Shown in pieces: positions 31,401 through 43,263 of a stretch of DNA of 64,000 bases; the stretch's first letter is position 1, and each line of letters opens with the position of its first letter. Position numbers and translations under genes: made by a program. Origin of the DNA: Solen grandis (taxonomy: Eukaryota > Mollusca > Bivalvia > Adapedonta > Solenidae); NCBI GenBank assembly GCA_021229015.1, contig CM037792.1, forward strand, positions 43,098,226 to 43,162,225. Direction: 5' to 3'. Below the pieces are notes generated by a model that worked only from the letters and a program-made list of their open reading frames with translations, did no database searches and was not told where the DNA came from.

Positions 31401-32144
31401 CTAATTATGTCGTAATTACGAGATCATACTTATCTAGTCAATATGAGGTAAGGAAAATATTTCATTTTATTTTTCTTGGCACGATTTGGCCTTCTTAAAT
31501 ATTGTACCCTGGAAATACAAATGTTCAATACATGTTTGTGAATTTCTGTATAGGATTAAAGGATGCATGACATGATTCTGATAAACTTACAGATATCTCT
31601 TAATATGTAAATCCATTTCAGCATATATTTGTACATAAGCTTACATACTAGTTTATTTATAGCTTAGATTCATTCCCATAGATACATGTATAATTTAAAA
31701 CATTTATATGCTATTAAGTTACGTGCGTTACCGTACAGAATTTATACCTCGTTTCATTAGACCGTCCCTATATACATACCTTTTAATGTTGAAGTATTGC
31801 GGTATAAAAACGACATCAATCAATATAACCTCGGCAACATTATGAATAGGATGATATCTTTTTTATCAATATTAACTTGCAAGACTCGTGAATAATGCAT
31901 GTCTCAAATCTAGGCTTACGGTTACCTTAACAAAGTCAGGACACGTTTATCTTTGTAAAATGGGACAAATGGCTTAAGTTAACACACGAAACTATTCGGT
32001 GTAAAACCACATCTTCAGCAATCCGTAAAATTGTTGCACTTTAGAAATGTCAATATTGTACATTTAGCATAAAATGTATAACATAAAACCAAGAAACGAC
32101 GTAGATTTATTCAGAAAAGATACTCTATAAGACGTTGAACTTGT
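31401..32144. other. No gene seen
   Basis: AT-rich sequence without recognisable coding or repeat structure. Confidence 0.6.
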
Positions 32145-32384
32145 GTGTTAAACGTCCGCCACTTAATCGGGAGGTAGAAGATTTGATCCCCAGCCGTAAC
32201 ATACCAAAGTCGTTAAAACGGTATTGATATAGCTCCCTTACTTGGCGCTCAGGAGATAAGTTGACTGGTTGGCCTGGTGGCAGGATAATGTGACTGGGCG
32301 TGGTATCATTCCACATATTTACGGCGTGATACTGCAGTGTGGCCTGAAGAAGACATAGTGACTTAAATACTGTCGGTGGGAACG

Positions 32385-32388
<4 letters not shown>
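32145..32388 (+). mobile_element. SINE family A, diverged
   Basis: It keeps the B box (GATTTGATCCCCAGCCG), TACCAAAGTCGTTAAAACGG, GCTCCCTTACTTGGCGCTCA, GGATAATGTGACTGGGCGTG and CGGCGTGATACTGCAGTGTG, and ends in CTGTCGGTGGGAACGT. The A box is eroded. A (GA)n tract follows directly. Confidence 0.85.

Positions 32389-32421
<33 letters not shown>
32389..32421. repeat. (GA)n microsatellite
   Basis: Uninterrupted GA dinucleotides directly at the 3' end of the SINE. Confidence 0.95.
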
Positions 32422-32423
<2 letters not shown>

Positions 32424-33142
32424 ATGGGTAAACGAATACAAATACCTGTGAAAAGAAAGCAGAAACGGCAACAACACAACTCCATGGTCCATCTGCCTTT
32501 TCCAGCCTCACCTGTGAGGAATACATTACTACAGCTTGGCCTCTATCATCGAGTTCCTTTCCACTTTGACATGTCGTATTTAATGTATCTAATTCTTTTA
32601 CCTCTTGATGAAGAGGTTCGGACTCAATTACAACCTGTTGACTAAGATCCCTCGATCGCTCCATTGCTAATGCTACAACAATCGATACCAGTTTCATTAT
32701 TCTTGTTTTCCCCCAGAATCCTCTGTATAATACGACCTGTGTACATTAAGGCCTTAGGTTACAAATGTGATGTGACGGTGTAATAAACAGTTTGCTTCAG
32801 TATGAGAAATAACACATAAGCGTGAATAACTGATACATGTGACGTAATACTCGTAATGTTCTAAAATCTAATTAAAAAGAAAAATGATTTTATAATATAC
32901 CGTGTGTGCAGTAGCCCGTTGCGAGAGACTGAAAAAAACAACAAACAAGTGCACTGTAACAGTTATATATTATATCGTTTCTAATTACTAATTAATGAGT
33001 GCGAATATCCAAACGGAAATAAAATATAGTCATATGGAAGACCCGTAAAAAGATATCACAAACACAAGGCACACTGAGAATCAACCTTAAATGATGAAGC
33101 TTGTAAACACATCTTACAATTGACCTTGACCGTCTACGATGT

Positions 33143-33308
33143 TTACAGTCAGCTATGGAGTTTTCTTAGGACCATATACCATGCTGTTCACGTGCTCCTT
33201 ATGCTGTACACGAGTATACGTGAACATCGTGGTTTATAACACTGAGATAGTTTCATAGCGGACTGTAAGCGACAGGTTGCATACGGTTTGGCATACTGAA
33301 CGCACGCC
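33143..33308. mobile_element. Palindromic MITE-like repeat, copy 2
   Basis: It repeats the order of copy 1 (2851-3048): TACAGTCAGCTATGGAGTTT, CATGCTGTTCACGTG, GTATACGTGAACATCGTGG, TTTCATAGCGGACTGTAAGC and GTTTGGCATACTGAACGCAC. The outer left arm is replaced by other sequence, so this copy is truncated or rearranged on the left. Confidence 0.75.
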
Positions 33309-33339
33309 AGTTTTCCTAGTCTTTATTTTTCACGGCGTG

Positions 33340-33400
33340 GGTTCGAATCCCGGCAGGGTCATTCGGATTTTCATCTGAGGAAGCCTTCCAGCTTTATTTA
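33340..33400 (+). mobile_element. SINE family B fragment
   Basis: GGCGTGGGTTCGAATCCCGG (B box), then CGGATTTTCATCTGAGGAAG and CCTTCCAGC, then it ends abruptly. Only the middle of the element is present. Confidence 0.8.
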
Positions 33401-36400
33401 GACCCAGATTAAGGTTTCTGCTGTAAACTTTTACAAATCTCTTTACCATAAAAATATTCGCAGTGCTATAGTTTACACATATCAAAGATAATTTCATATT
33501 AAACCCGTTGAGAGAAGAAAGTACATTGCACTATTTTTCATTTCGTAAGTAGTCTATAACCATATTCTGTGATATATGTTCCGGTTATATACGGATATAT
33601 ACTCAGGCATTTATAAACAGCACTAGTAACACATATCCATATTGTGAAGATCTTTACAATTCTAGTATAGCACATTTATACATGTTTCTTGAGCAGGTCT
33701 TTAGTTTTTATTTAGCACGAACATGTGTAGAACAAGGGAGGATATTTTTACATTGAGATTTTTTAAATAATGTATAAGTTATCTTTCTCTAACCATGAAT
33801 ACGTTTATTGGTAAACAAATTGATTGTCTTAAAATCTTTGTCTGCACTCCGCTCACTTGTCCAACTGCGCACCTGTACGTACATGATAATCTTTGATACA
33901 ATAAAGAGGATATTTATTTGTTTTGAGTAAAATATGAAATACATCTAATGGAGAAGTGATATAAGTTCAATACTTTCACGAGCGCGCAGCATGAGTGGAA
34001 ATGTTGAAATTGTAGCTCTCACAGTGTAAGTGGCATGTATGTTATCTCACCGATAGAACACTACAGTATATTTCATCAGCTAGCATAAAATAAAATATGA
34101 GATGGCCGTATAACTATATTACTCAAAGTTTGCTACGCATCAAAAGTATAACTATATAGAACGAGTGGTTTTAGTCAGAATGTATCGGTTTAAATTGGCT
34201 TTATTTTAGTTCTAAAACACGTTTTCTGATATTAGTCATTACTTAGTCAATTTGTTGCTGTTTTAAGGAAAATTTATGTAATAAACGAAATAACAATGGA
34301 AACTATTAACAAAATAGGGGTAATTTTCTCATTTTGCATTAAAGATGATAACACGGTTTATTTAAGGTTTAACATCAGGTATAAGACCAGCGCATGTCAA
34401 TCATAGCTTGGAAACTCCTCCTGATACAGATAATCAAATTCCAGATGGTCATTAGTAGCACAATGTTACAGTATTGGACCTGCAAAGGACAGGGCTCTTT
34501 TCCGGATCATGGTTAGACTTGACGAGGAAAAATTGGTAACTGTCAGTCCTTACCGAGGTGGTTGAAGGCCGGATAGTGGACTGGTCATTCATCTTTCTCA
34601 AGGGACTCCCGTGCAGCCAATGCAGTGCAAGGGCTTAAGGTAGCACACCACACTAAATGTAGCCACAGCTTCGAATGGCCAGGGAGGATTTCTTGAATAG
34701 GGTAAATATTCTGGATTTAAATGGCTGTTTGTCTTTTAAATGCTTTTTTAGCATCAAATTTGTTCTTGTGACTTCTAATATGAACTCTGGCAAATTCGAA
34801 AACAGGGCCAAGAATCATTTGTTCATGCATGAGAATGTCAAGGACGCTATTTTCTGTAAACAGTGCTTTTCGTCTGCATGGTGGTAAATATCAAGTCATT
34901 TTACAAGGGGGTACAAACTTTTAGCAATTGCCAAAAATATTCATGCGTGAGCACCACATTTTTGGGGATAGTTTGCAAGTATAGGGAGTTGCTAAAGCAG
35001 AAACACTTTGTTTAAAGCCCTTCTATTTGCCGATATTTTTTGCCAGAGTGACAAAATGTGGTGTTTGTGGTCTCGGCCCACAGTAGATTTTTGCCTTCAA
35101 CAGGATGAATCACAGCTTCTTGTACTGCCTGATCACTGTAAATGTCACAATTTTATTGCAGATTTGCAATGCAATGACTAATATGTTATCAATAAATGGT
35201 GTCTTATTTTTCCAGGTTTTTTATTTCGGAGTCAGGAATTTTGGACATCTTGTTTGTGGGACGTGGACAACAAAAAGTTGGATTTTAGTGTGGAGTGCTA
35301 CCTAAGGATAACAACCACTGGGAGAGGCTATGGCCGACTGAGCCACTGTAAGGCTTTGTAGCAGCATTTATGATATGTCCAGTCATGGACACAGTGCTCG
35401 GTTCGCCCATCCCAGCTGATCGACTATCGGTATGTCTCCTTTACAACAAGTCTAGGTGGGAAAAAAAAAAATTAACAATAACAGCAAATTGCTCGTCACA
35501 TTTTGCTTTGGTCATTTGCTGTGTGATTCCCAAATACAAATATTCAACATATTTATGTTTACACATTTTTAATATAAAATGCAATCAAGACAAACGCAGC
35601 AGATGTGAAATATATAAAACTTATTACTGTTTATAGAATTGGCATATGTTCTAAGCAATTATAAACACGTCCTTGTAATTTCAATTCCTACATAAACTAC
35701 TTATTATTCGTTTCATTCCATTATACGCAGGTTTTCGTGTTATCTGGTTTACGTTCTTGGTGATTTTACATATGTTTATTCCCAATATACTTCATTAACA
35801 ATGAACTGACATTGGACTATGTAAAAGATGTATTTTTACTTCTGTTAATTGAATAAGGGCTACATTATAATGATTAATCAGGTGTGTTTAACACTGCCAT
35901 TGTATGTACTGATTTGCTGAATGACATTTTATATACGGTAGAAGAACTGACTGTATTATTGATGACATTTGGAATTATGATGCAACGACCATAGTAAAAA
36001 GGTGAAAACGCATGATTCTGGATGAATATAATGCAGAAGGGGACGGATAACAAAACATTTATGCATAGTGTTTTGAAAGTTAAGCCAGATTTCAATCGAC
36101 AGACAATTGCATTTGTCCATTTAAGTGATACAAATATAATAAATCAATAAAAAATCCAGTTTATATATTGTTCATTTTCATTATTATATGAACAGGATTC
36201 AAATGCAAAAACAACAACAACAACAACAACAACAACAAAAATCACTTACGAAGGATAATTACTTTAACTAAAGTATGTGTCACGATTTGAGAGTAGAAAC
36301 TTGGGATATATGAAACATTTTAAAATGATGCGAAGAAATGAAAAATTGGTTTACTTTGCGTCATCTCTATATAAGTGTCACTCTTTAAATGTTAGATACT

Positions 36401-37379
36401 TTATAATGATTTAAAAAAGCTTCAAAAACTCAAGAATGACTGGGATGAAGTCTAAACTGAACTTGGTTAAAAAAAAACAAAAACAAAAACAACCCCAAAA
36501 AAACGACAGAGTATGTCTGCTTTAATACAATCGACTAAATGAAATTAATGACTAACATCAACAAATCAAAACTCGTTAAACAGACCACGTGGGCCTATCA
36601 TTCAGTCTAGTTTCATATTACATCATCAAATGTAACGGCGGCAAGGCAAGGAAAACGTTTTTCTCTCTTTTATTTCTAGTGCATATTTGTACTTATTTTT
36701 ACCAATATTTATGGCTATGAATATGCATATTGGAATTTGATGCCGGTACAAATGTTGAAAATTTCCACCACTCCCACTAGAAGGAAACTAACATCATGAA
36801 GTTTATCAATATACCTATCAGGACAGGGCCATATGTTCACTTTAGATTGATGTAAGCAAAGGTGGTATATAAGCATGTTGTTACTTTAAGGTTTGAATAA
36901 TTACGACTGGCAATTTAAGGTAAGGACTATTTTATCGTCATGTATTTTATATTCTCATATCGCTTTTTACATTTATATATCGCTGTTTAGACAAAAAGAT
37001 TTTTTTTAATTATTAAATCTAATATGCACACAAGAATGAACTATACAATACGTTACATAATCGTAATAATGATAATAAAGCATCATATTTATTTGCTATA
37101 TTCTTCACATTATATTCTAACTTTGAATACCTGCAAACTACATTACTTTAAACTACTGATAGTTCATCTGTGAATATTTGAAGGGTGTGTTGTGTAAATG
37201 TTAGAGTTATCTTTAAAAAAGATGATTATAATTATAGTTTGAATGTTCAAAATTCCCGATAAAAATACATAGCTCTTTTTTGGTTATAGATGCCTCTTTT
37301 TTTTATATTGATTTATACAACTGACCAAGTTTGTCATTTTAAAGAGGAATCTAATCTTGATTCCCATGGATTGGGATTG
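33401..37379. other. Gene-poor AT-rich stretch
   Basis: No supported gene over about 4 kb. It holds an (AAC)n tract near 36213-36238 and scattered A-runs. Sequence around 34610-35400 has phrases reminiscent of dispersed repeats (GTAGCACACCACACTAAATG), but I could not define an element. Confidence 0.5.
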
Positions 37380-37381
37380 TA

Positions 37382-37733
37382 TGGTGGCTGATTTCTGCCA
37401 TTTCGTGTTTCGTGTTGCGGGGCGAAGTTTCGCCCCGAAATGTCGAAATCTCGCGGCGAGATTTCGGGGCGAAAGGTCGAAAACACGAAAATGCCAGAGT
37501 TTCGGGGCGAGATTTCGGGGCGAAAACTCGAAATTTCGCCCCGCAACACGAAACATAATACATTTCGTCCCCAAACCCCGATTTTGACATTTCGGGGCGA
37601 AATCTCGCCCCGCGGCACGAACTAATCAATATTTCGTCTTTTCAACATTTCGCCTGGCGCCCCGCCAACCTGCCAGGCGAGAATTCAATATTTCGCATTT
37701 CGCCTTCCGGTACATATTGTATGCATGCGCAGA
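37382..37733 (+). repeat. Left inverted arm of the foldback-like element
   Basis: Starts TGGTGGCTGATTTCTGCCAT, runs through CGGGGCGAAGTTTCGCCCCG modules, and ends CTTCCGGTACATATTGTATG followed by CATGCGC. Open frames on both strands here come from the 6-base periodic words, not from a gene. Confidence 0.88.
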
Positions 37734-38661
37734 CACCTTTTTTTCAGGCGCAGACGCTTTATTTCTCTAATTACTGCACGGTAAGTGATACATATTTCAT
37801 GGAATCAAGATACTAGAAATATCTGATGAGTCATCATTACCTGAACGTTTATGTTGACATCGATAAGGACCATTTGATTTTAGCCCATATACAAGATTCT
37901 GACGCCAGACATTCAAATATCCTGGAGTATTTGGTTCAAAGAAAATACCTACACGATCTCTCACTTTCATATCATATATGATATAGATATATTTAAATCC
38001 TTCAAATGTAATAAACTGTCTAAGGTTTTAAAAAGCAGACTTAGAAAATAACTTTCAATATCCAATAACAGTCAGAATATTATTATTATGTCTGCAGTTC
38101 TCGACAATGAACTTCAAATGAGTTTGCCATGGGTAATGTGCACATACAGAGGTAAAATCTATGAACAACAGTTGCACTTAGGTTCTTTTTTGTTGGTTTA
38201 CATAAATAAGTGATCGTCTGCTTGCTGAGTGTTGACTAGTGGCTTAACAATGATAAAAAGGAGCATTTGTGAAAATGGTAGAAAAATGTTACCTCTTCAT
38301 CAATTTCAAATGATTTTTTGTTATACTTATGCAAAACATTTTCAATGCATTAATGAATCAGAAAAAAAAATGATACATCAATTCTGTTTATTGTCAATTA
38401 TTTCTCTGTTAAATTACTTCACACATCATACATGACGTTGAGTATTGAATTTGTATAAAAAGCTTGAGAATACCAATAGTAAGAGAACTCAATACTTGAG
38501 GATAGATCTTGACATAGTATGTGATTTATAGATATAAGCCTACACACTTTTATTGTATTATGTAAATATTTTTCATATTTAACAGGACTTATCGAGATTT
38601 TGAATGTTTTTTTTTTCTTCAATTTTCTTTATATATCTTATGATAAAACATTCTTTAACAG

Positions 38662-38755
38662 ATCTAACCCATAACCTTTATGCGATCCTGACATGGATGC
38701 TATCCTGGATGAGCTAGGTCTGGGGGAACTAAAGAGGAATTTTAGTGAACAACGG
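38662..38755 (+). CDS. Possible first coding exon with the start of a SAM domain
   Basis: An acceptor (TTCTTTAACAG, to 38661) and a donor (ACGG/GTAAAA) bracket 94 bases. ATG at 38693 opens 21 codons, MDAILDELGLGELKRNFSEQ plus R, ending in phase 0. The sequence fits helix 1-2 of a SAM-like domain (L.ELGL.EL...F). No second exon was found before 40470. It may belong to a transposon gene or be a captured host exon. Evidence is thin. Confidence 0.35.
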
Positions 38756-38987
38756 GTAAAATACATATTTTCTGATCTTTGATGAGTGTAAAACTCTGAG
38801 TGTGTGAGAGAGAGATTTTGTGGAAAGTTGGATAATTTCATAATGATAGATAATTATTTGCTTTCATTAAGGCTAGATCTATTTGAATTCAAAATAGATA
38901 TACTTTTGTACTATCAATCTAAATCATGCAGTACCTATAGCTTCAAATAACTGTCTAAGCACTAAAGATATTTCATGTGAACAAACT

Positions 38988-39030
38988 TTCCAGCTGGCTT
39001 GCAGTAGGTTGGTGGTTCTGCATGGCTTCT
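38988..39030 (+). mobile_element. SINE family B scrap
   Basis: TTTCCAGCTGGCTTGCAGTA followed by GGTTGGTGGTTCTG matches the SINE B body only. Confidence 0.6.
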
Positions 39031-40026
39031 ATGCCTGAAATACTGTACAGATCTGTAGAGGGCCCATAAACACCCGTAATGTTAATGAAAAAAATCACAC
39101 TCAGAAAAAAAATCACACTCAGACAAATTGAATGCAAAATAGTAAGAGTATCCTTAAAAGTAAGAGATTGAAGTCCTTCTATACTACTGTACTGTTTATC
39201 AATAAGGAAAAGCAGGGAATGTTCTGAAGTTGCATATCCAAATAACTCCTATCAAGTGTCTTTCCTCCTTCCAACACCATGGACATCAGTCAATATCCCG
39301 ACTATTTCCGTGTATGTATATCCGGCAAAGAAGTATTCACGCATCAAATCACTTTCTTTGGACCGTTAAGGCATAAAGTTCTATGTATAAAGTATTTATT
39401 ATCTTTTTTCCATACCTACATGCTATATAAAGCAATACTTTTTACACCATAAACCTTTTCGCTTAAAATCTGTAATTAAGCCCATCTGGTCACATATTTT
39501 TTATTTAAACAACAACAACAACAACAACAACGACAAAAAACGTGAGTGTGAAAAGGAGAGGGACAGAGGGTGGGGAGATGTAAAAAAAAGGAGAAAGAAA
39601 GAAAAAAATGAAGAGGAAGAGAATCAGAAAACATGCTTGATATTCACATAGAACTGCCTGTGAAGTAAGGTTGGTGTCGACATGATACCAATATCATTTC
39701 ATAACACATACATATTTACATGTAACGTGTAATATATGCAACGTAATCAATCAGTATAAACCTAAATATTCAAAAACATAAAAGCAAAAATTAAAAAATA
39801 TTTTAAACAGAGATTCCCCTTGATTCATTAATGAACTAATCATTTCATTTCACAGTGGCTCTGTTTTCTATATTCCTCGTCTGTAAGTCAATGGTTCGTT
39901 TATACATAGCTCTGACACAAGATAGAGTACTTTGAACTGTTTAATAAAGGATACTATCACCATAACCATTTAAACCAGAAAACATTTCTTTGATTTGTTT
40001 CGCTTACCCGTGTTTACATTCAATTT

Positions 40027-40470
40027 GCGCATGCTTACAATGTGTACCGGAAGGCGAAATGCGAAATATTGAATTCTCGCCTGGCGGGTTGGCGGGGCGC
40101 CGCACGAAAAGTCGAAAAGACGAAATATTGATTATTTCGTGCCGTGGGGCGACATTTCGCCCCGAAATGCGAAATTTTTGAATTCTCGCCTGGCGGGTTG
40201 GCGGGGCGCCGCGAAAGTCGAAAAGACGAAAATTGATTATTTTTGGCGGACGGTTGGTTGTCGCGCGAAATGCCGAAATACTATGATTCGTGTTGCGGGG
40301 CGAAATTTCGAGTTTTCGCCCCGAAATTTCGCCCCGAAATCTCGCCCCGAAATACTGGCATTTTCGTGTTTTCGACCTTTCGCCCCGAAATCTCGCCCCG
40401 AGATTTCGACATTTCGGGGCGAAACTTCGCCCCGCAACACGAAACACGAAATGGCAGAAATCAGCCACCA
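40027..40470 (-). repeat. Right inverted arm of the foldback-like element
   Basis: Reverse complement of the left arm, with one extra module. GAATTCTCGCCTGGCGGGTT followed by GGCGGGGCGCCGC and AAAAGACGAAA occurs twice (about 40070 and 40178, 108 bp apart), explaining its greater length. Confidence 0.88.
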
Positions 40471-40472
40471 TA

Positions 40473-41440
40473 GGATTGGCTTAATTCATATAATTTGGAA
40501 CATAATTTCTGTATTTTATTGCAAAAATGTAAAATTTCATATTCAATATAACAAAATTAATAACCACTTTCGACGTAATCGGTTAAAAATAGAATACGGT
40601 TGCTTGCGGCACCATGTGACACGTTCCGCAATATGGCGTCGTAGCGATTTCGTAAATTCAGCCTATTAAGTTAGAGCATGCGCTTAGAGTGAATGTGATA
40701 AGTTAAGTGACGGCAGACGAATGAAGACCCATAAAGACCATTGGGATAGCTTTTATTTCTAGTCCCCTCGCTAAATCACTAATCAATTACTTATTATTGT
40801 CCTTTTCTGCAAAGGAAACATCAACAATAAAATATTTTATTCAAGTAAAGAACCACATTGTTGTTAATCTAGATCCCAGACAACGTGAGAGGTTTTTGGC
40901 GACTTGGGATTGTCGTGAGTTATCGCTGTATAAAAACCATTGTACACAATATAACAAGAATAGTACAAGCGATTCTCTAAAGCCATGTCAGTTCAAAATC
41001 GTGACCCTTTCAAAATTTGACATATACAATAAAATCTACACATAGCCTCTCGATCAGCACACCCGAATTCATTTATTAATTGGAAATGTAGCTTTTCCTG
41101 CGCAATCCTTTTATTAATATATCTAGTAATAAAAACCAATGTCTAAACGCTCGTGAGTTGCTGTTAAAAATCAATTCATTAAATTATTAATTTGTTATTG
41201 CAAAAGAAGCTTAAACTAATTGTTGCATGATTATATGGCATATGTGGTTATGAATCTTTTTTGATGGCAATAAGCACACAATTATTGTGATGGTAAATGA
41301 TATTGTCAAGAGGAAATGTTTCTAACAATAGGGTGGTTTGCATTTCAAATGACCATACAGGACTTCGCTTTAAATCGGTAGTAGATTCTCCCATATTTTC
41401 ATACCCCTTGACGTAGCTGGATAGTACAAGATATATAACT
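40473..41440. other. No gene seen
   Basis: AT-rich. No repeat or coding feature that I can support. Confidence 0.55.
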
Positions 41441-41555
41441 TTGCTTACGGTAGGGCTATGGTTCTACCGGGGTGCCGCTGTTCAGTCGGGGTCTTCCTCC
41501 ATCTTAAATTAGTTGGGCATGTTTAAAAACTGAACTACTAACGCAGTGACGATAT

Positions 41556-41612
<57 letters not shown>
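41441..41612 (+). mobile_element. SINE family B 3' part with (CAAT)n tail
   Basis: TTCTACCGGGGTGCCGCTGT, TCGGGGTCTTCCTCCATCTT and ACTAACGCAGTGACGATA match the 3' half of family B. The tail has expanded into about 14 copies of ATCA (41556-41612). Confidence 0.82.
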
Positions 41613-42835
41613 CAATGATGGCGGTTTGTCTGATTATTCACACAACAGTTGTGACTTTCAAAATATAAAATCCACGTGATTTGATTTCTTCCAAAACATA
41701 AAACTTAATGTTGACCATCATTAAAGAACATAAAAAGCATCATTAGAATTAATCGAATGTTTTTGAATCACTATAATCTTCAAGTTTAGCTATCGCAAGA
41801 TTCAATAAGCTCCGACTATATTTAACTGTCTGTATTTTGACGCCACGCTTTGTATGTTTATTATTAAAATATAACGACCGAATCAAACCCAATGTACAAT
41901 GTATTCTATAACACAATCGCCACAAAGCGATAAGAATTATTTAGCGTTTACGATGGGGTAGCGTTTATTCCGGGCCGGCACGGATCCCGATACGGTTTTT
42001 AAATACTGAACAGTGTTACGCGTTTATCTTTACATAATTTTTTAAAGGAAAAAATGTATATATATAGATTTCATTATATTTTCCGATATTTAAAATTTAG
42101 TTTAATGTTTTACGTTTTATCTGCGGAGTGTTATATTGTACTTAAACAAAATCAAGTGTACAGGTTCTTTCCATTTTCGTACTTTAACTTCCCCCGTGAC
42201 GTTGATTACAATTGACTATGGGAACACAGGTTGTAAAACAGATTATACTTTTTGTGTTACCAGTTACCTACTAGAAATGTAGATCTTCGATTTAATCCTG
42301 TTGTTATCATACTAAAATCACGTTCACCAAGCAGTACGAAAAGCCATTAGGTGCGAATGTGATTTATAAGGACCATCTCAAAATGCAGATTTTTATCATG
42401 CTGGTTCCTTGTACTATTGCGTTAAGTGAAGTAGAACAGCGCGAAACGGAATTTTCCCGCAATTACGGAGATTCACGCCAGCAACAATAATCCTTCGGTC
42501 CGATTATTTAATGCTTGCGTCATAAGTTTCTTGTTTATTTTCTGTCCCTGTGCATACATATTATCCCAACAGCAAATCAAAACAAAACTAAACGAAACAA
42601 TAGTCTATAATATCGAAATAGGTAACAGCCATAATTGTATGAATGTCCAGGGAGTAAATCCTTCCACCGCCAGAGAAAGAAAACAACAATTTCATCTTCT
42701 TACTGGATATGACACCAGGATCTTTGTAATGAAATATAGAACTATCGTATGAATGAAATGTATAACCTGCAGCAGTATAAGTTGCCATATCATTAACATA
42801 ACATAAAAACAAAAGAGGTCCTACTATGTTACCAT
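41613..42835. other. No gene seen
   Basis: AT-rich; no coding signal or repeat recognised. Confidence 0.55.
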
Positions 42836-43086
42836 TGTATGTCCGGGTGCGATACCCTGGCTCATATTACCAATAGATCACTTGGGGTATTTTACGTGCC
42901 CGGTGTATAGCATCGATGCACGGGAGAAAAGTTCTTAGGAAGAACCGGTACTGAGTACTCCAAGTTCCCATAGCAAACCCATTTTGCCAGTGCCTCGGTC
43001 ACTGGTGAAGAGTTCCCCGGCAGGGTTTTGAACCCCAGACCTCCCTTTCGCAAAGTGGACATGCTACCACTAAGCTATTGTGCTAG
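42836..43086 (-). mobile_element. tRNA-derived SINE-like repeat, family C
   Basis: On the minus strand the head has ATAGCTTAGTGGTAGCATGT (A box) and GGGGTTCAAAACCCTGCCGG (B box), within a roughly 70-base tRNA-like segment ending at 43086. The body that follows (AACTCTTCACCAGTGACCGA and on) is unlike families A and B. Only one copy is seen in the window, so its SINE status rests on the tRNA-like head. Confidence 0.6.
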
Positions 43087-43181
43087 CTAACTTATTTTAA
43101 ACATAGACTTTCTTCCAGATAAATCCATTAGGCATGTATACAGTCTTACTCCATACTTTATGATAGTTTCTTTACTTACAG

Positions 43182-43263
43182 ATGGTTTCCAATGTGTTTG
43201 TTTTCCTTTCGGTCCACCTGTTGATGTTATGCAATATAAACGGAAAAGCAACACTACGAAATG
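43182..43263 (+). CDS. Signal-peptide exon of the VWC/WAP gene
   Basis: The acceptor TTACTTACAG ends exactly at the ATG. MVSNVFVFLSVHLLMLCNIN then GKATLRN has a short n-region, a hydrophobic core and a likely cleavage site near the Asn/Gly. The donor G/GTATGT leaves phase 1, which matches the next VWC exon. A 5' UTR exon must lie upstream. Confidence 0.6.

Larger units (their letters stand above)
37382..40470. mobile_element. 3.1-kb foldback-like element with word-repeat inverted ends
   Basis: Both ends begin TGGTGGCTGATTTCTGCCAT in inverted orientation and are flanked by TA (37380-37381, 40471-40472), which may be the target duplication. The arms, 352 and 444 bp, are near-identical over long blocks and are composed almost entirely of CGAAA, CCCCGAAA and GCGAGATTTCG words. 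The interior (about 2.3 kb) holds one exon-like SAM segment, a SINE B scrap and purine-rich DNA but no transposase. The architecture recalls foldback elements; the family is unknown. Confidence 0.75.

Noticed and set aside
37284..37629. Several overlapping open frames on both strands, 60-96 codons
   Set aside because: They arise from the periodic CGAAA/CCCCGAAA words of the foldback arm; the same peptide words appear in all frames and at 40004-40669.
41556..41612. CRISPR-like or regulatory direct repeats
   Set aside because: Simple (ATCA)n tail of a SINE; a eukaryotic context excludes CRISPR.
42836..43086. Possible functional tRNA on the minus strand
   Set aside because: Boxes present, but I could not form a full acceptor stem and a long non-tRNA body follows.
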